NCBI RefSeq assembly: GCF_002980575.1
Contig: NZ_PVBS01000001.1
Location: 1,550,001-1,614,000, forward strand
Origin: Sphingobacterium gobiense
Lineage (GTDB): Bacteria; Bacteroidota; Bacteroidia; Sphingobacteriales; Sphingobacteriaceae
Length of the DNA stretch: 64,000 bases
Direction of reading: 5' to 3'
Made by a program: the position numbers and the translations under genes. The notes under the pieces are model-generated. The model was not told where the DNA came from. It saw nothing but the letters and a program-made list of their open reading frames with translations, and searched no databases. Positions 49,978 through 58,201 of this stretch are shown here, piece by piece (position 1 is the stretch's first letter; each line of letters starts with the position of its first letter).

Positions 49978-51648
49978 ATGGAAAACAAAGCCATAGCCAA
50001 AACTTTTAAGTTATACAGTCAACTCATGGAGTTGTTCAACGAAAATCCCTTTCGAACGAAAGCTATGGCTTCTGCTTCTTTTAAGATTGACAAATTGCCC
50101 TTTCCTGCCGCAGGTGCTACTATAGACCAGCTCAGTACACAACCGGGCATCGGTAAGAGCACAGCTGAAAGAATAATGTTGATTCTAGCGTCGGGTTCAT
50201 TCCCCGAATTGGACAACCTTCTTACTCAAACTCCACCAGGCGTTATGGCCATGCTTACGATAAAAGGGCTGGGGCCGAAGAAAATCCGATCGATCTGGAA
50301 AGACCTCGGTATTGAATCAATTGGTGAGCTCCTCTATGCCTGCAACGAAAACCGGTTAATTGAAGCAAAGGGGTTCGGTTTGAAAACCCAGGAAGAAATT
50401 CGGAAATCCATAGAATTTTCCAACGCAAATCAAGGGCTCTTTCTATATGCCAAAGTGGAAAAAATTGCGGCTACGTTACTAGGCAATCTCGTCTCCCATT
50501 TTCCGGACAAACAACATACTTTTACAGGAGAATTTAGACGAAAATGTGAAATCATTGCATCCGTTGAAATATTAACAACCTGTAGCGTCTCTGAAATACA
50601 TGCTTTTTTAGAAGAGACACCGGCATATAGTGTCGAAGAATATCAAGATATCGCTGTTCGTTTAACCGATGATCTAGGTGTTCGCTACATTATCCGATCC
50701 ACGACGGCAGACCGTTTTGCAGCCGATTTAATACTTACCACAGGCAGCGAAACGCATTTACAAGAGCTGCGATCCATTGGAGCAGACATAACAACGTTTG
50801 GATCTGAGGAAACAATCTATGAATCACTCGGTTTATCGTATATCGAGCCCGAATTAAGAGAGGGTTCGGGAGAAGTTGAATGGGCAAAAGAGAGACAAAT
50901 ACCCCAACTTATTACCTATGCCGATTTAAAAGGCACACTGCATAACCACTCAACCTATAGCGATGGTGTACATTCATTGGAGCAAATGGCAATCTATTGC
51001 AAGGATGAATTAGGATTAAGCTATTTCGGCATCTGTGATCACTCAAAGACGGCCGTCTATGCGAGTGGCCTTAGTATAGAGCGGGTAAAAGAACAATGGA
51101 TAGAAATCGACCAGTTAAACAAAAAGTTAGCTCCTTTTCGAATTTTCAGAGGAATAGAATCCGACATCTTATCTGACGGGAGTCTGGATTACCCGGATGA
51201 TATCCTCGCAAAATTTGATTTTGTCGTTGCCTCTATCCACGGCAACTTACGTATGGATGAAGAAAAAGCAACGCAACGGTTAATTACAGCTATCGAAAAC
51301 CCTCATACCACTATCCTTGGGCATCCAACAGGCCGTTTGCTACTCAGTAGACCAGGTTATCCGATTGACTACAAAAAAGTAATAGATGCCTGTGCGGCGA
51401 ATCAGGTGGTTATCGAAATTAATGCTAATCCACTAAGATTAGACTTAGACTGGCGTTGGCAAAGATATGCGCTGGAAAAAGGTGTATTGCTATCCATCAA
51501 TCCTGATGCTCACCGTACCGAAGGTTTAACCGACATGCAATATGGTGTATATGTCGCACGAAAGGGAGGGCTATCTCCTAAGCATTGTCTTAATGCATTC
51601 TCTCTTCAAGACATTGAACAATATTTTGCTGCGAAGAAAAAAAGATAA
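49978..51648 (+). CDS. PolX-family protein with dead polymerase site and intact PHP domain
   Basis: 556 residues in the PolX order: helix-hairpin-helix/8-kDa region (about 1-150, LSTQPGIGKSTAERIM and IKGLGPKKIRSIWKDL), palm/thumb (about 155-290), and C-terminal PHP domain (about 315-555). PHP ligands look complete: LHNHSTYSDG (H322, H324), CDHS, GIESDIL, VASIHGN, ILGHPTGR and NPDAHR. The polymerase triad is lost: where the family has GD-x-D the sequence reads A-S195-V-E197, and the third Asp position is R236. Polymerisation is therefore unlikely, but a PHP 3'-exonuclease or phosphoesterase remains possible. It starts 6 nt after NDH-2. Confidence 0.88.
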   Translation: MENKAIAKTFKLYSQLMELFNENPFRTKAMASASFKIDKLPFPAAGATIDQLSTQPGIGKSTAERIMLILASGSFPELDNLLTQTPPGVMAMLTIKGLGPKKIRSIWKDLGIESIGELLYACNENRLIEAKGFGLKTQEEIRKSIEFSNANQGLFLYAKVEKIAATLLGNLVSHFPDKQHTFTGEFRRKCEIIASVEILTTCSVSEIHAFLEETPAYSVEEYQDIAVRLTDDLGVRYIIRSTTADRFAADLILTTGSETHLQELRSIGADITTFGSEETIYESLGLSYIEPELREGSGEVEWAKERQIPQLITYADLKGTLHNHSTYSDGVHSLEQMAIYCKDELGLSYFGICDHSKTAVYASGLSIERVKEQWIEIDQLNKKLAPFRIFRGIESDILSDGSLDYPDDILAKFDFVVASIHGNLRMDEEKATQRLITAIENPHTTILGHPTGRLLLSRPGYPIDYKKVIDACAANQVVIEINANPLRLDLDWRWQRYALEKGVLLSINPDAHRTEGLTDMQYGVYVARKGGLSPKHCLNAFSLQDIEQYFAAKKKR

Positions 51649-51652
51649 AAAA

Positions 51653-51677
51653 GGTTCGCTTATCGCGAACCTTTTTT
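51653..51677. terminator. Bidirectional terminator between the PolX-like and M48 genes
   Basis: GGTTCGC and GCGAACC form a perfect stem around TTATC with A and T runs on both sides. The T-run on the plus strand holds the stop codon of the converging M48 gene. Confidence 0.85.
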
Positions 51678-52482
51678 ATCTTTTATAATATTGCATCGCT
51701 CGGGGAATGAGCTTCTGAATATCAGCGACCCGTCTAGCGTCACTCGGGTGAGTACTCAGAAACTCCGGTGGTGTATTGTTTTTTGATTTCGCGGATGCCA
51801 TACGCTCCCAAAAAGATACCGCATGCTGAGGATTATATCCCGCCATCGCCATAAACATCAGACCAAGCTGATCAGCTTCTGATTCATTGCTACGCGAGTA
51901 TTTTAATAATGCCAATTGGCCTCCAATACCATAAGCATTGTTTACAAGACCTTGAACGATAGAGCTCTTTCCCGAAGTCGCAACACCTAAGACCTGTGCG
52001 CCAACCTGCAAGGCATATTGGTTGGACATTTGCTCCATCGAATGACGAGCGATTGCATGTGCAATCTCATGCCCCATTACTGTCGCTAAACCATCTTCAT
52101 TTGCTGTAAACGGTAAAATCCCTGTATATACCGCCACTTTACCTCCCGGCATACACCATGCGTTTACGTCAGAACTCTGCACTAAATTAAACTCCCAATT
52201 AAAGTTAAATTGGTTTGACAAGCCTTCAGCTTGAAGATACTGGTTTACAGCAGAAGCAATTCTATTACCCACTTTTTTCACCAATGCTGCATTCGATGTC
52301 CCAGTCACGACTTTTGTATTGGGATTGCCCAGAAACTCTTTATAGGCTACGGCAGCTTGTTGCTGTATCTGATCGTCACTCACAAGTGACAATTGCTTCC
52401 TACCCGACAACGGCACAGTAGAGCACGCTGCCATAATCGCCACCATGGCGATCAGAAAGGTATATTTAAAAATTTGTTTCAT
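51676..52482 (-). CDS. M48-family metallopeptidase, lipoprotein
   Basis: 268 residues. Signal with lipobox (IAMVAIMAACS, Cys about residue 20), so attached by lipid in the periplasm. Zinc site HEIAH..H (MGHEIAHAIARHS, about 135-147), with the downstream Glu ligand in NESEADQLG. It resembles Oma1/LoiP/YcaL-type proteases in envelope quality control. ATG 52491 is an alternative start. Third gene downstream in the nadC-plsY orientation; the gap to plsY is about 74 nt. Confidence 0.92.
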   Translation of the reverse strand: MKQIFKYTFLIAMVAIMAACSTVPLSGRKQLSLVSDDQIQQQAAVAYKEFLGNPNTKVVTGTSNAALVKKVGNRIASAVNQYLQAEGLSNQFNFNWEFNLVQSSDVNAWCMPGGKVAVYTGILPFTANEDGLATVMGHEIAHAIARHSMEQMSNQYALQVGAQVLGVATSGKSSIVQGLVNNAYGIGGQLALLKYSRSNESEADQLGLMFMAMAGYNPQHAVSFWERMASAKSKNNTPPEFLSTHPSDARRVADIQKLIPRAMQYYKR

Positions 52483-52556
52483 AATAATCAAGTTTGTTTA
52501 CGACAAAATAGATAAAACAATATAATACAAATCCTATGCCTAAAAGCTTAATAACC

Positions 52557-53204
52557 CTACATCTTCTTTTTCTTAAACAGATAAATTTTAGATTCGTGGC
52601 CCTTCAATAGCCTTTCGATATTCTTTTGATGCGTAACCAATATCAACGCACAGATAGCTATTCCATATAATAACACAGCTGGAACCGATGTGTGAAAAAT
52701 AAAAGCAATACTAAAAGGAAATGTAAAACCTGCTAATATTGAACTAAGCGACACATAATGTGTGACAATCAATGTCAACAAAAACACACTTGCACAACAT
52801 AGTGCTGCCTCTGGATGTATAGCGATAACCATCCCAAATAACGTCGCCACGCCCTTGCCACCGCGAAAGCCGGCGAAGATAGGAAAAAGATGTCCCAGTA
52901 CGGCGATAACGCCCAGCGCCAATTGGAAATTAACAAATTGTACAGAGCTTGGTATACCGACAACTGCAGAATCTAAGAGATAAGGTAAATTGGTAGCTGT
53001 CCAACCTTTAAATATATCGACAAACATGACAATAGATCCTGCCTTTTTACCCAACACCCGAAAAGTATTAGTTGCTCCAGCATTCCCGCTTCCATATTCC
53101 CGTACATCTACCCCATAGAAAGCTTCACCAAACCATACAGCAGATGGAATGGAACCAAACAGATAAGCTAAGATAACTATGCCTATTAGATAAATCGAAA
53201 TCAT
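52557..53204 (-). CDS. plsY: Acyl-phosphate glycerol-3-phosphate acyltransferase
   Basis: Membrane enzyme making lysophosphatidic acid from acyl-phosphate, the first step of phospholipid synthesis. 215 residues, about five to six helices. The three PlsY motifs are visible: YGSGNAGATNTFRVLG (about 36-51), FPIFAGFRGGKGVAT, and a C-terminal ILVTHQKNIERLLKGHESK. Lies 27 nt after nadC; probably co-transcribed. Confidence 0.96.
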   Translation of the reverse strand: MISIYLIGIVILAYLFGSIPSAVWFGEAFYGVDVREYGSGNAGATNTFRVLGKKAGSIVMFVDIFKGWTATNLPYLLDSAVVGIPSSVQFVNFQLALGVIAVLGHLFPIFAGFRGGKGVATLFGMVIAIHPEAALCCASVFLLTLIVTHYVSLSSILAGFTFPFSIAFIFHTSVPAVLLYGIAICALILVTHQKNIERLLKGHESKIYLFKKKKM

Positions 53205-53231
53205 ATATTAATTTAAGCTTCCTAAAGATAA

Positions 53232-54086
53232 TTATACAATTTTAGCTTTTAAGCTTAAATCTAAACTTTTTACAGAATGCGTTAATGCACCCACCGAAAT
53301 ATAATCAACTCCAGCCAGTGCATAATTGCGAATAGTTTCTAATGTAATACCGCCAGATGCTTCTGTTACCAGTCGACCATTCACCAGCTGTACCGCTTTC
53401 TCTACATCCTCCGGTGTAAAATTATCAAACATCACCCGGTCTACACCTTCATTAGACAATACTTCTTCGAGCTCGTGAAAACTCCGAACTTCTATTTCGA
53501 TAGGGAGCGACAATCCGTTGGTCGTTAGATAAGTTTGGGCTCGCGCCAATGCATTGGAAATACCCCCTGCATAATCAACATGATTATCTTTGATGAGAAT
53601 CATATCATAAAGCCCGAAGCGATGGTTGGCACCACCTCCAATACGCACCGCTTCCTTTTCCAAAAAACGTAACAGTGGTGTTGTTTTTCGCGTATCCAAT
53701 ACTTTGGATCTTGTTCCAACCAACTCTTTAGCATAGAGGTTGGTCCGCGTAGCAATTCCGGACATGCGTTGCATCACATTTAACACCAACCTTTCAGCTT
53801 TTAAGATACTGTGGACATTACCTTGAACAAAAAACGCTATATCTCCCACCTTGACTTCCACACCGTCTTCCAACGTCACATCAATCGTTAAATTCGGATC
53901 TATAATATGAAAGATATCTTTTGCCACCTCGACTCCTGCAAGTATACCGGTATCTTTTACAAGCAGTTTTGCTTCTCCCAATACATTTTCTTGAATAGTG
54001 GATAAGGAAGTATAGTCGCCATTGCCCACATCTTCTTGCAGTGCTAACGCCACAAACTGCTCCAGTTTACTCAACTCAACTGCCAT
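53232..54086 (-). CDS. nadC: Nicotinate-nucleotide (quinolinate) pyrophosphorylase
   Basis: De novo NAD synthesis: quinolinate plus PRPP to nicotinate mononucleotide. 284 residues with LALQEDVGNGDYTS (N-terminal), AERLVLNVMQRMSGIATRT, LDTRKTTPLLRFLEKEAVRIGGGANHRFGLYDMILIKDNH, and EASGGITLETIRNYALAGVDYISVGALTHS. Own -7 box at 54117; plsY follows. nadK, for NADP, is elsewhere in the window. Confidence 0.97.
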   Translation of the reverse strand: MAVELSKLEQFVALALQEDVGNGDYTSLSTIQENVLGEAKLLVKDTGILAGVEVAKDIFHIIDPNLTIDVTLEDGVEVKVGDIAFFVQGNVHSILKAERLVLNVMQRMSGIATRTNLYAKELVGTRSKVLDTRKTTPLLRFLEKEAVRIGGGANHRFGLYDMILIKDNHVDYAGGISNALARAQTYLTTNGLSLPIEIEVRSFHELEEVLSNEGVDRVMFDNFTPEDVEKAVQLVNGRLVTEASGGITLETIRNYALAGVDYISVGALTHSVKSLDLSLKAKIV

Positions 54087-54116
54087 TTATTCGAATTAAT
54101 TAATAAGCGAAGATGA

Positions 54117-54124
54117 CAAAAATA
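54117..54124 (-). promoter_or_regulatory. -7 promoter box (TATTTTTG) for nadC-plsY
   Basis: Exact TAnnTTTG on the minus strand, 30 nt upstream of the nadC ATG. Confidence 0.5.
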
Positions 54125-54165
54125 TATTTTATTATAAAATCCTACATCACTTTTTAAGCTTATCT

Positions 54166-54558
54166 TTACTCAATTCTAATCTCAGCGATCTTAAATTCCT
54201 TATTGTTAGACTGTACAAACTTTATAAATACCCGATAGTTTTTTGAATTCGATTTCAATGAAAAAACAGCGAATGCGGCTGTGGAATTATTAGCACGCTG
54301 CACTTCTTTCACGGCATCCACTTTATTTGTTCGAAAAAAATCATTCAGTAGTAACTCTGCCTGAAATTTAGTAAAGGCTCCCTCATCTCGTTTAACGGAA
54401 AGGTGGACACTGTTATCAAAGACATTTGCCAATTTCTTTGCATTACCCTCCTTTAGAGCTATTGATGCGCTTTTTACTACCTCGTCAAAGGAAGTATTCA
54501 TTGCTAATACCGGTGCTCCGACCATACAGCATAACACCAAAAAAGTGCATCTTCGCAT
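54166..54558 (-). CDS. DUF4783 secreted protein (NTF2-like)
   Basis: 130 residues from ATG 54558, with a signal peptide (MRRCTFLVLCCMVGAPVLA). The mature part (FDEVVKSASIALKEGNAKKLANVFDNSVHLSVKRDEGAFTKFQAELLL.., ending KIAEIRIE) fits DUF4783, a small NTF2-like periplasmic family of Bacteroidota. It is often found near nadC/plsY in relatives as I recall. An upstream in-frame ATG (54588) would add 10 residues. Function unknown. Confidence 0.82.
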   Translation of the reverse strand: MRRCTFLVLCCMVGAPVLAMNTSFDEVVKSASIALKEGNAKKLANVFDNSVHLSVKRDEGAFTKFQAELLLNDFFRTNKVDAVKEVQRANNSTAAFAVFSLKSNSKNYRVFIKFVQSNNKEFKIAEIRIE

Positions 54559-54675
54559 CACTTTATATATCATATATTCTGATTTCAATTCCTAATCGAG
54601 GATGTGCTAAAACTATGCCAATTCGCGATGATGATTTTTTATATTAAGGTATTGGCGAATGCAAAGCATTTTATA

Positions 54676-54683
54676 TAAGTTTG
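54676..54683 (+). promoter_or_regulatory. -7 promoter box (TAAGTTTG) for gpmI
   Basis: Exact TAnnTTTG, ending 3 nt before the GTG at 54687 and overlapping the alternative TTG at 54681. Confidence 0.45.
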
Positions 54684-54686
54684 TAT

Positions 54687-56222
54687 GTGGGTAATTTAAA
54701 AAACAAAAGAGTAGCACTACTAATCTTAGATGGTTTAGGCTACGGAAAAGACGATAATTCAAATGCTGTACGTGCAGCCAAAACTCCATTTTTAGATCAT
54801 TTATTAGCGACTTATCCGAGTTCGCGTCTAGAAGCTTCTGGAGAAGCCGTCGGGCTTCCGGAAGGACAAATGGGAAACTCAGAAGTAGGTCATATGAATC
54901 TCGGTGGCGGTCGTATTGTATATCAAGAACTTGGTCGTATAAATAAGGCCGCAACAGACGGAGAATTCAACACTAATCCTGCCATTCAGGAGGCTTTCGA
55001 CTACGCCAAAGCACAACAGAAAAAGGTGCATTTTATCGGATTATTATCCGATGGTGGTGTGCACGCCCATATTGAACACTTGAAAGCACTTTGTGACACC
55101 GCACAGCAGGCCGGACTTCAGCAAGACCAAGTATTTATCCATGCTTTTATGGATGGCCGTGATACCGATCCCAATGGCGGACTCGGTTACATCGAAGATT
55201 TACAGAATCACCTAGCGCATTCAACAGGAACTATTGCAAGCGCAATAGGACGGTATTATGCCATGGACAGAGATAACCGATGGGAACGTGTCAAAGAAAC
55301 GTATGATTTGTTGACAAAAGGAACGGGCAAGCCTACCACGAATATAAAACAAGCGGTAAAGCAATCTTACGACGATGGAATTACCGATGAGTTCATCAAG
55401 CCCATTGTGGTGACGGATGCGGATGGACAGCCACTAGCAACTATTCAGGAAGGCGATGTTGTATTTTGTTATAATTTCCGTACTGACCGAGGCCGTGAGA
55501 TTACCATAGCTTTGACGCAGGAAGCTTTCCCAAAATACGACATGAATCCGCTGTCATTATATTATGTAACCATGACTTCCTACGACGAGACATTTAAAAA
55601 TGTGCACGTTGTGTTCCAGAAAGAGAATTTAACGAATACACTCGGAGAAGTACTAAGCCGTCAAAACAAAACGCAGGTTCGTATCGCTGAAACAGAGAAG
55701 TATCCACACGTTACTTTTTTCTTTTCAGGGGGGCGTGAAGAAGAATTTCCCGGCGAACGCCGATTGCTCATCCCTTCGCCAAAAGTGGCGACCTACGATC
55801 TTCAGCCAGAAATGAGTGCTGAAGGTATTACCACGGCAATCTGCAATGATATAGCAGAAAATAAACCGGATTTCATCTGTTTAAATTTTGCCAACCCTGA
55901 CATGGTGGGACATACAGGCGTTTTTAATGCTGTTGTAAAGGCGGTCGAAACCGTAGATACCTGCACTAAAAAAGTTGTGGAAACGGGATTGGAACACGGT
56001 TATTCCTTTATTATATTGGCCGATCATGGGAACGCTGAGTTTATGGTCAATAAAGATGGTTCAGTAAATACAGCCCACACTACTAACCTTGTTCCTTGTA
56101 TCTTAATAGATAAAGATTTTCAGCAAATCAAAGATGGAAAACTGGGTGACATTGCTCCTACAGTATTAAAATTATTAAGTGCTGACATCCCGGCAGATAT
56201 GAGTGGTAATGTATTGGTATAA
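54687..56222 (+). CDS. gpmI: Cofactor-independent phosphoglycerate mutase
   Basis: Interconverts 3- and 2-phosphoglycerate in glycolysis with two Mn ions. 511 residues from GTG 54687. Nucleophile Ser about residue 65 in QMGNSEVGHMNLG; metal-site blocks VALLILDGLGYG, FMDGRDTDP, FNFRTDRGRE, CLNFANPDMVGHTGVF and ILADHGNAE are all present. There is no ATG near the N-terminus: the choices are TTG 54681, which lies in the -7 box, or GTG 54687, which I prefer; either gives a leaderless or nearly leaderless mRNA. Confidence 0.96.
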   Translation: MGNLKNKRVALLILDGLGYGKDDNSNAVRAAKTPFLDHLLATYPSSRLEASGEAVGLPEGQMGNSEVGHMNLGGGRIVYQELGRINKAATDGEFNTNPAIQEAFDYAKAQQKKVHFIGLLSDGGVHAHIEHLKALCDTAQQAGLQQDQVFIHAFMDGRDTDPNGGLGYIEDLQNHLAHSTGTIASAIGRYYAMDRDNRWERVKETYDLLTKGTGKPTTNIKQAVKQSYDDGITDEFIKPIVVTDADGQPLATIQEGDVVFCYNFRTDRGREITIALTQEAFPKYDMNPLSLYYVTMTSYDETFKNVHVVFQKENLTNTLGEVLSRQNKTQVRIAETEKYPHVTFFFSGGREEEFPGERRLLIPSPKVATYDLQPEMSAEGITTAICNDIAENKPDFICLNFANPDMVGHTGVFNAVVKAVETVDTCTKKVVETGLEHGYSFIILADHGNAEFMVNKDGSVNTAHTTNLVPCILIDKDFQQIKDGKLGDIAPTVLKLLSADIPADMSGNVLV

Positions 56223-56250
56223 AACAAAAAACACATGGTGCAGAGCAATA

Positions 56251-56802
56251 ATGACGGTAGTTATTATTGCTCTGTTCTTATCGTGCAACTCCAGCCCAAA
56301 AGACAAAAAAATAACAAGGGAAACGTATTTCGATATTCCCGGATATTTTAAGACAGAGATAGCACGATTGACCCAAGAGAAACCTTTTTTAGACAAAACG
56401 GTTGTTAAAGACAGCCTATCCGAAACCAAAGAAATACAAATCACCGATTGGGAAAATGAGCTTTCTAGTTTTGCCTCAATTGATTTAAACAAGCCTGCTT
56501 ATGCCGGTGTATTAAAGAAAGATAGCACAGCTAACAGTGTAAAAATAACTTCCTCAGACCCAAAAGTTGATATTGTTATTGTTGAAATAATTTACGGAGA
56601 TAATGGGGAACCCGCTACATTTCGTATACAACGAAATATTCAAAATTCATTATACGAAACACGCGAAATACTACATTATACAAAGAACAAAGGATATAGC
56701 TTGGAAAAACATCAGTCTGTTTTAATTCTTGGAGATAAGTACTATTACATCGAGGGAGTATTTAAGCATCAAACCGAGCTAGCGAAATTATCCAGTCACT
56801 GA
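56251..56802 (+). CDS. Putative lipoprotein of unknown function
   Basis: 183 residues from ATG 56251, starting with a hydrophobic signal and lipobox (MTVVIIALFLSCNSS, Cys 12). The rest is hydrophilic with alternating strand-like segments (DIVIVEIIYGDNGEPATFRIQRNIQNSLYETREILHYTK region). I do not recognise a family. It begins 28 nt after gpmI and its last 41 nt overlap the 3' end of the converging apt gene. An in-frame ATG at 56203 would start inside gpmI and add residues ahead of the signal; rejected. Confidence 0.75.
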   Translation: MTVVIIALFLSCNSSPKDKKITRETYFDIPGYFKTEIARLTQEKPFLDKTVVKDSLSETKEIQITDWENELSSFASIDLNKPAYAGVLKKDSTANSVKITSSDPKVDIVIVEIIYGDNGEPATFRIQRNIQNSLYETREILHYTKNKGYSLEKHQSVLILGDKYYYIEGVFKHQTELAKLSSH

Positions 56803-57295
56803 AGCGTGTTAAACGCCCTTCGCTATGTAGGAAGTCCAAGCTAATGATAAACGCGTACCCGATAATATCTGCACCCAGTTTTTCCAATAGCTTGGAAGCC
56901 GCCACAACTGTTCCACCTGTAGCAAGCAAATCATCGTGAATCAATACCTTACTTCCTGGGACAAGCGCATCTTCATGCACTTCAATAGTCGCTTGTCCAT
57001 ATTCTAATTTATAGGATTCCGATATCGTGTTAAAAGGCAACTTCCCTTGCTTCCGGATAGGAATAAAAGGCACACTCAATCTGTTGGCCAATAGCATACC
57101 AAATAAAAAACCGCGGCTTTCTACTCCTGCGATAGCGTCAATTTCAATCCCTTGCAAATAGTTGACCAACTGGTCGACAATCTCTCCGCAAAGCTGCTGA
57201 TCTTTTAAAATAGGCGTAATATCTTTAAATACAATTCCCGGTTGCGGAAAATCGGGAATATCCCGGATCACGGATTTAAGGCGTTCTTCTAGCAT
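56762..57295 (-). CDS. apt: Adenine phosphoribosyltransferase
   Basis: Purine salvage: adenine plus PRPP to AMP. 177 residues with FPQPGIVFKDITPIL, AGVESRGFLFGMLLA, FIPIRKQGKLPF and the PRPP loop VLIHDDLLATGGTVVAA. Typical length. Overlaps the end of the opposite-strand lipoprotein gene by 41 nt. Lies 5 nt after the helix-hairpin-helix gene, so likely co-transcribed with it. Confidence 0.97.
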   Translation of the reverse strand: MLEERLKSVIRDIPDFPQPGIVFKDITPILKDQQLCGEIVDQLVNYLQGIEIDAIAGVESRGFLFGMLLANRLSVPFIPIRKQGKLPFNTISESYKLEYGQATIEVHEDALVPGSKVLIHDDLLATGGTVVAASKLLEKLGADIIGYAFIISLDFLHSEGRLTRFSDWIISLARFDA

Positions 57296-57300
57296 GCTTT

Positions 57301-58194
57301 TTAATTAAAATCCAAATAAGGTGCAATTTTACGTAATAAATCATCATTTAAAGCATACATCTTTTCTAAATCAGCCAACGATGCAAAAGCACCATGCTGC
57401 TCCCGATAACGTACGATATGCGTAGCCTCTTTGCGAGAGATATAAGGGTGTAGTGCCAATCTTTCTATCGGCAAATGATTTATTGCCCACTTGTGAACAA
57501 GACTATCTCCGAGCATCAAAGAAGGTTCCATCTTGGCGAATTGCTCTTCGGAAATACCGTATACCTCTTTTACTTGGTCAATGCTATGAAAACCGCCTAA
57601 AGCATCGCGAAATTTTACAATACGCGAAGCAAGTACCGAACCGATACCATGAATCGCCTTCAACGCAGTGGTATCTGCTATCGATAAATCAAGCAAAATT
57701 TTCGCTCTCGAAGGCTTAGTCGCTCCCTTTAATGAAAAAGCAGCCTTAGGCGATGAAGTAGAAATTGTCTCGGGCAAGGTAATGTATGGTGCTATCCGCT
57801 TAAAGTCATCGTCGGAAATGACATACATTTTAGCGACATCCGCTTTTGTTCGGAACCGTCCGCCCTTGGCTTCGTAATTTTTAATAACTTTTATTTGTCC
57901 TTCGGTAAATCCTAACATTTTCCATTTTTCGGCAGGTAAATTATTTGGATTGAAAGGAAAAGTTAGTTTCTCTGTTTCCGTAAGAGGTGCGCTATTTCGT
58001 TCCGCATTTGTCTCCAACGTCTCTCGCTCTTCCTCTACTAGGGAAGAAAACAGCAAAATGTCATCTGCGGTATCGCTAACATAAAAGCTATATATAAAAG
58101 GTGTAACTGCCATCAGCACAATAAGAATCGACAGCACAAGAAATCCCCTGCGTTCGTTCTCACTCATTCCGAAAAAGATGGCTAATTTCTTCAT
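57301..58194 (-). CDS. Membrane-anchored helix-hairpin-helix (ComEA-like) protein
   Basis: 297 residues: one N-terminal membrane helix (about 17-35), an acidic linker, then three to four HhH repeats of the T-3/ComEA type (FNPNNLPAEKWKMLGFTEGQIKVIKNYEAKGGRFRTKADVAKMY; LDLSIADTTALKAIHGIGSVLASRIVKFRDALGGFHSIDQVKEVYGI; then HIVRYREQHGAFASLADLEKMYALND). Such repeats bind DNA in ComEA, but the same proteins occur in non-competent Bacteroidota and no role is proven. Located between the efflux adaptor gene and apt, all on the minus strand. Confidence 0.88.
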   Translation of the reverse strand: MKKLAIFFGMSENERRGFLVLSILIVLMAVTPFIYSFYVSDTADDILLFSSLVEEERETLETNAERNSAPLTETEKLTFPFNPNNLPAEKWKMLGFTEGQIKVIKNYEAKGGRFRTKADVAKMYVISDDDFKRIAPYITLPETISTSSPKAAFSLKGATKPSRAKILLDLSIADTTALKAIHGIGSVLASRIVKFRDALGGFHSIDQVKEVYGISEEQFAKMEPSLMLGDSLVHKWAINHLPIERLALHPYISRKEATHIVRYREQHGAFASLADLEKMYALNDDLLRKIAPYLDFN

Positions 58195-58201
58195 TATCCC
58201 T

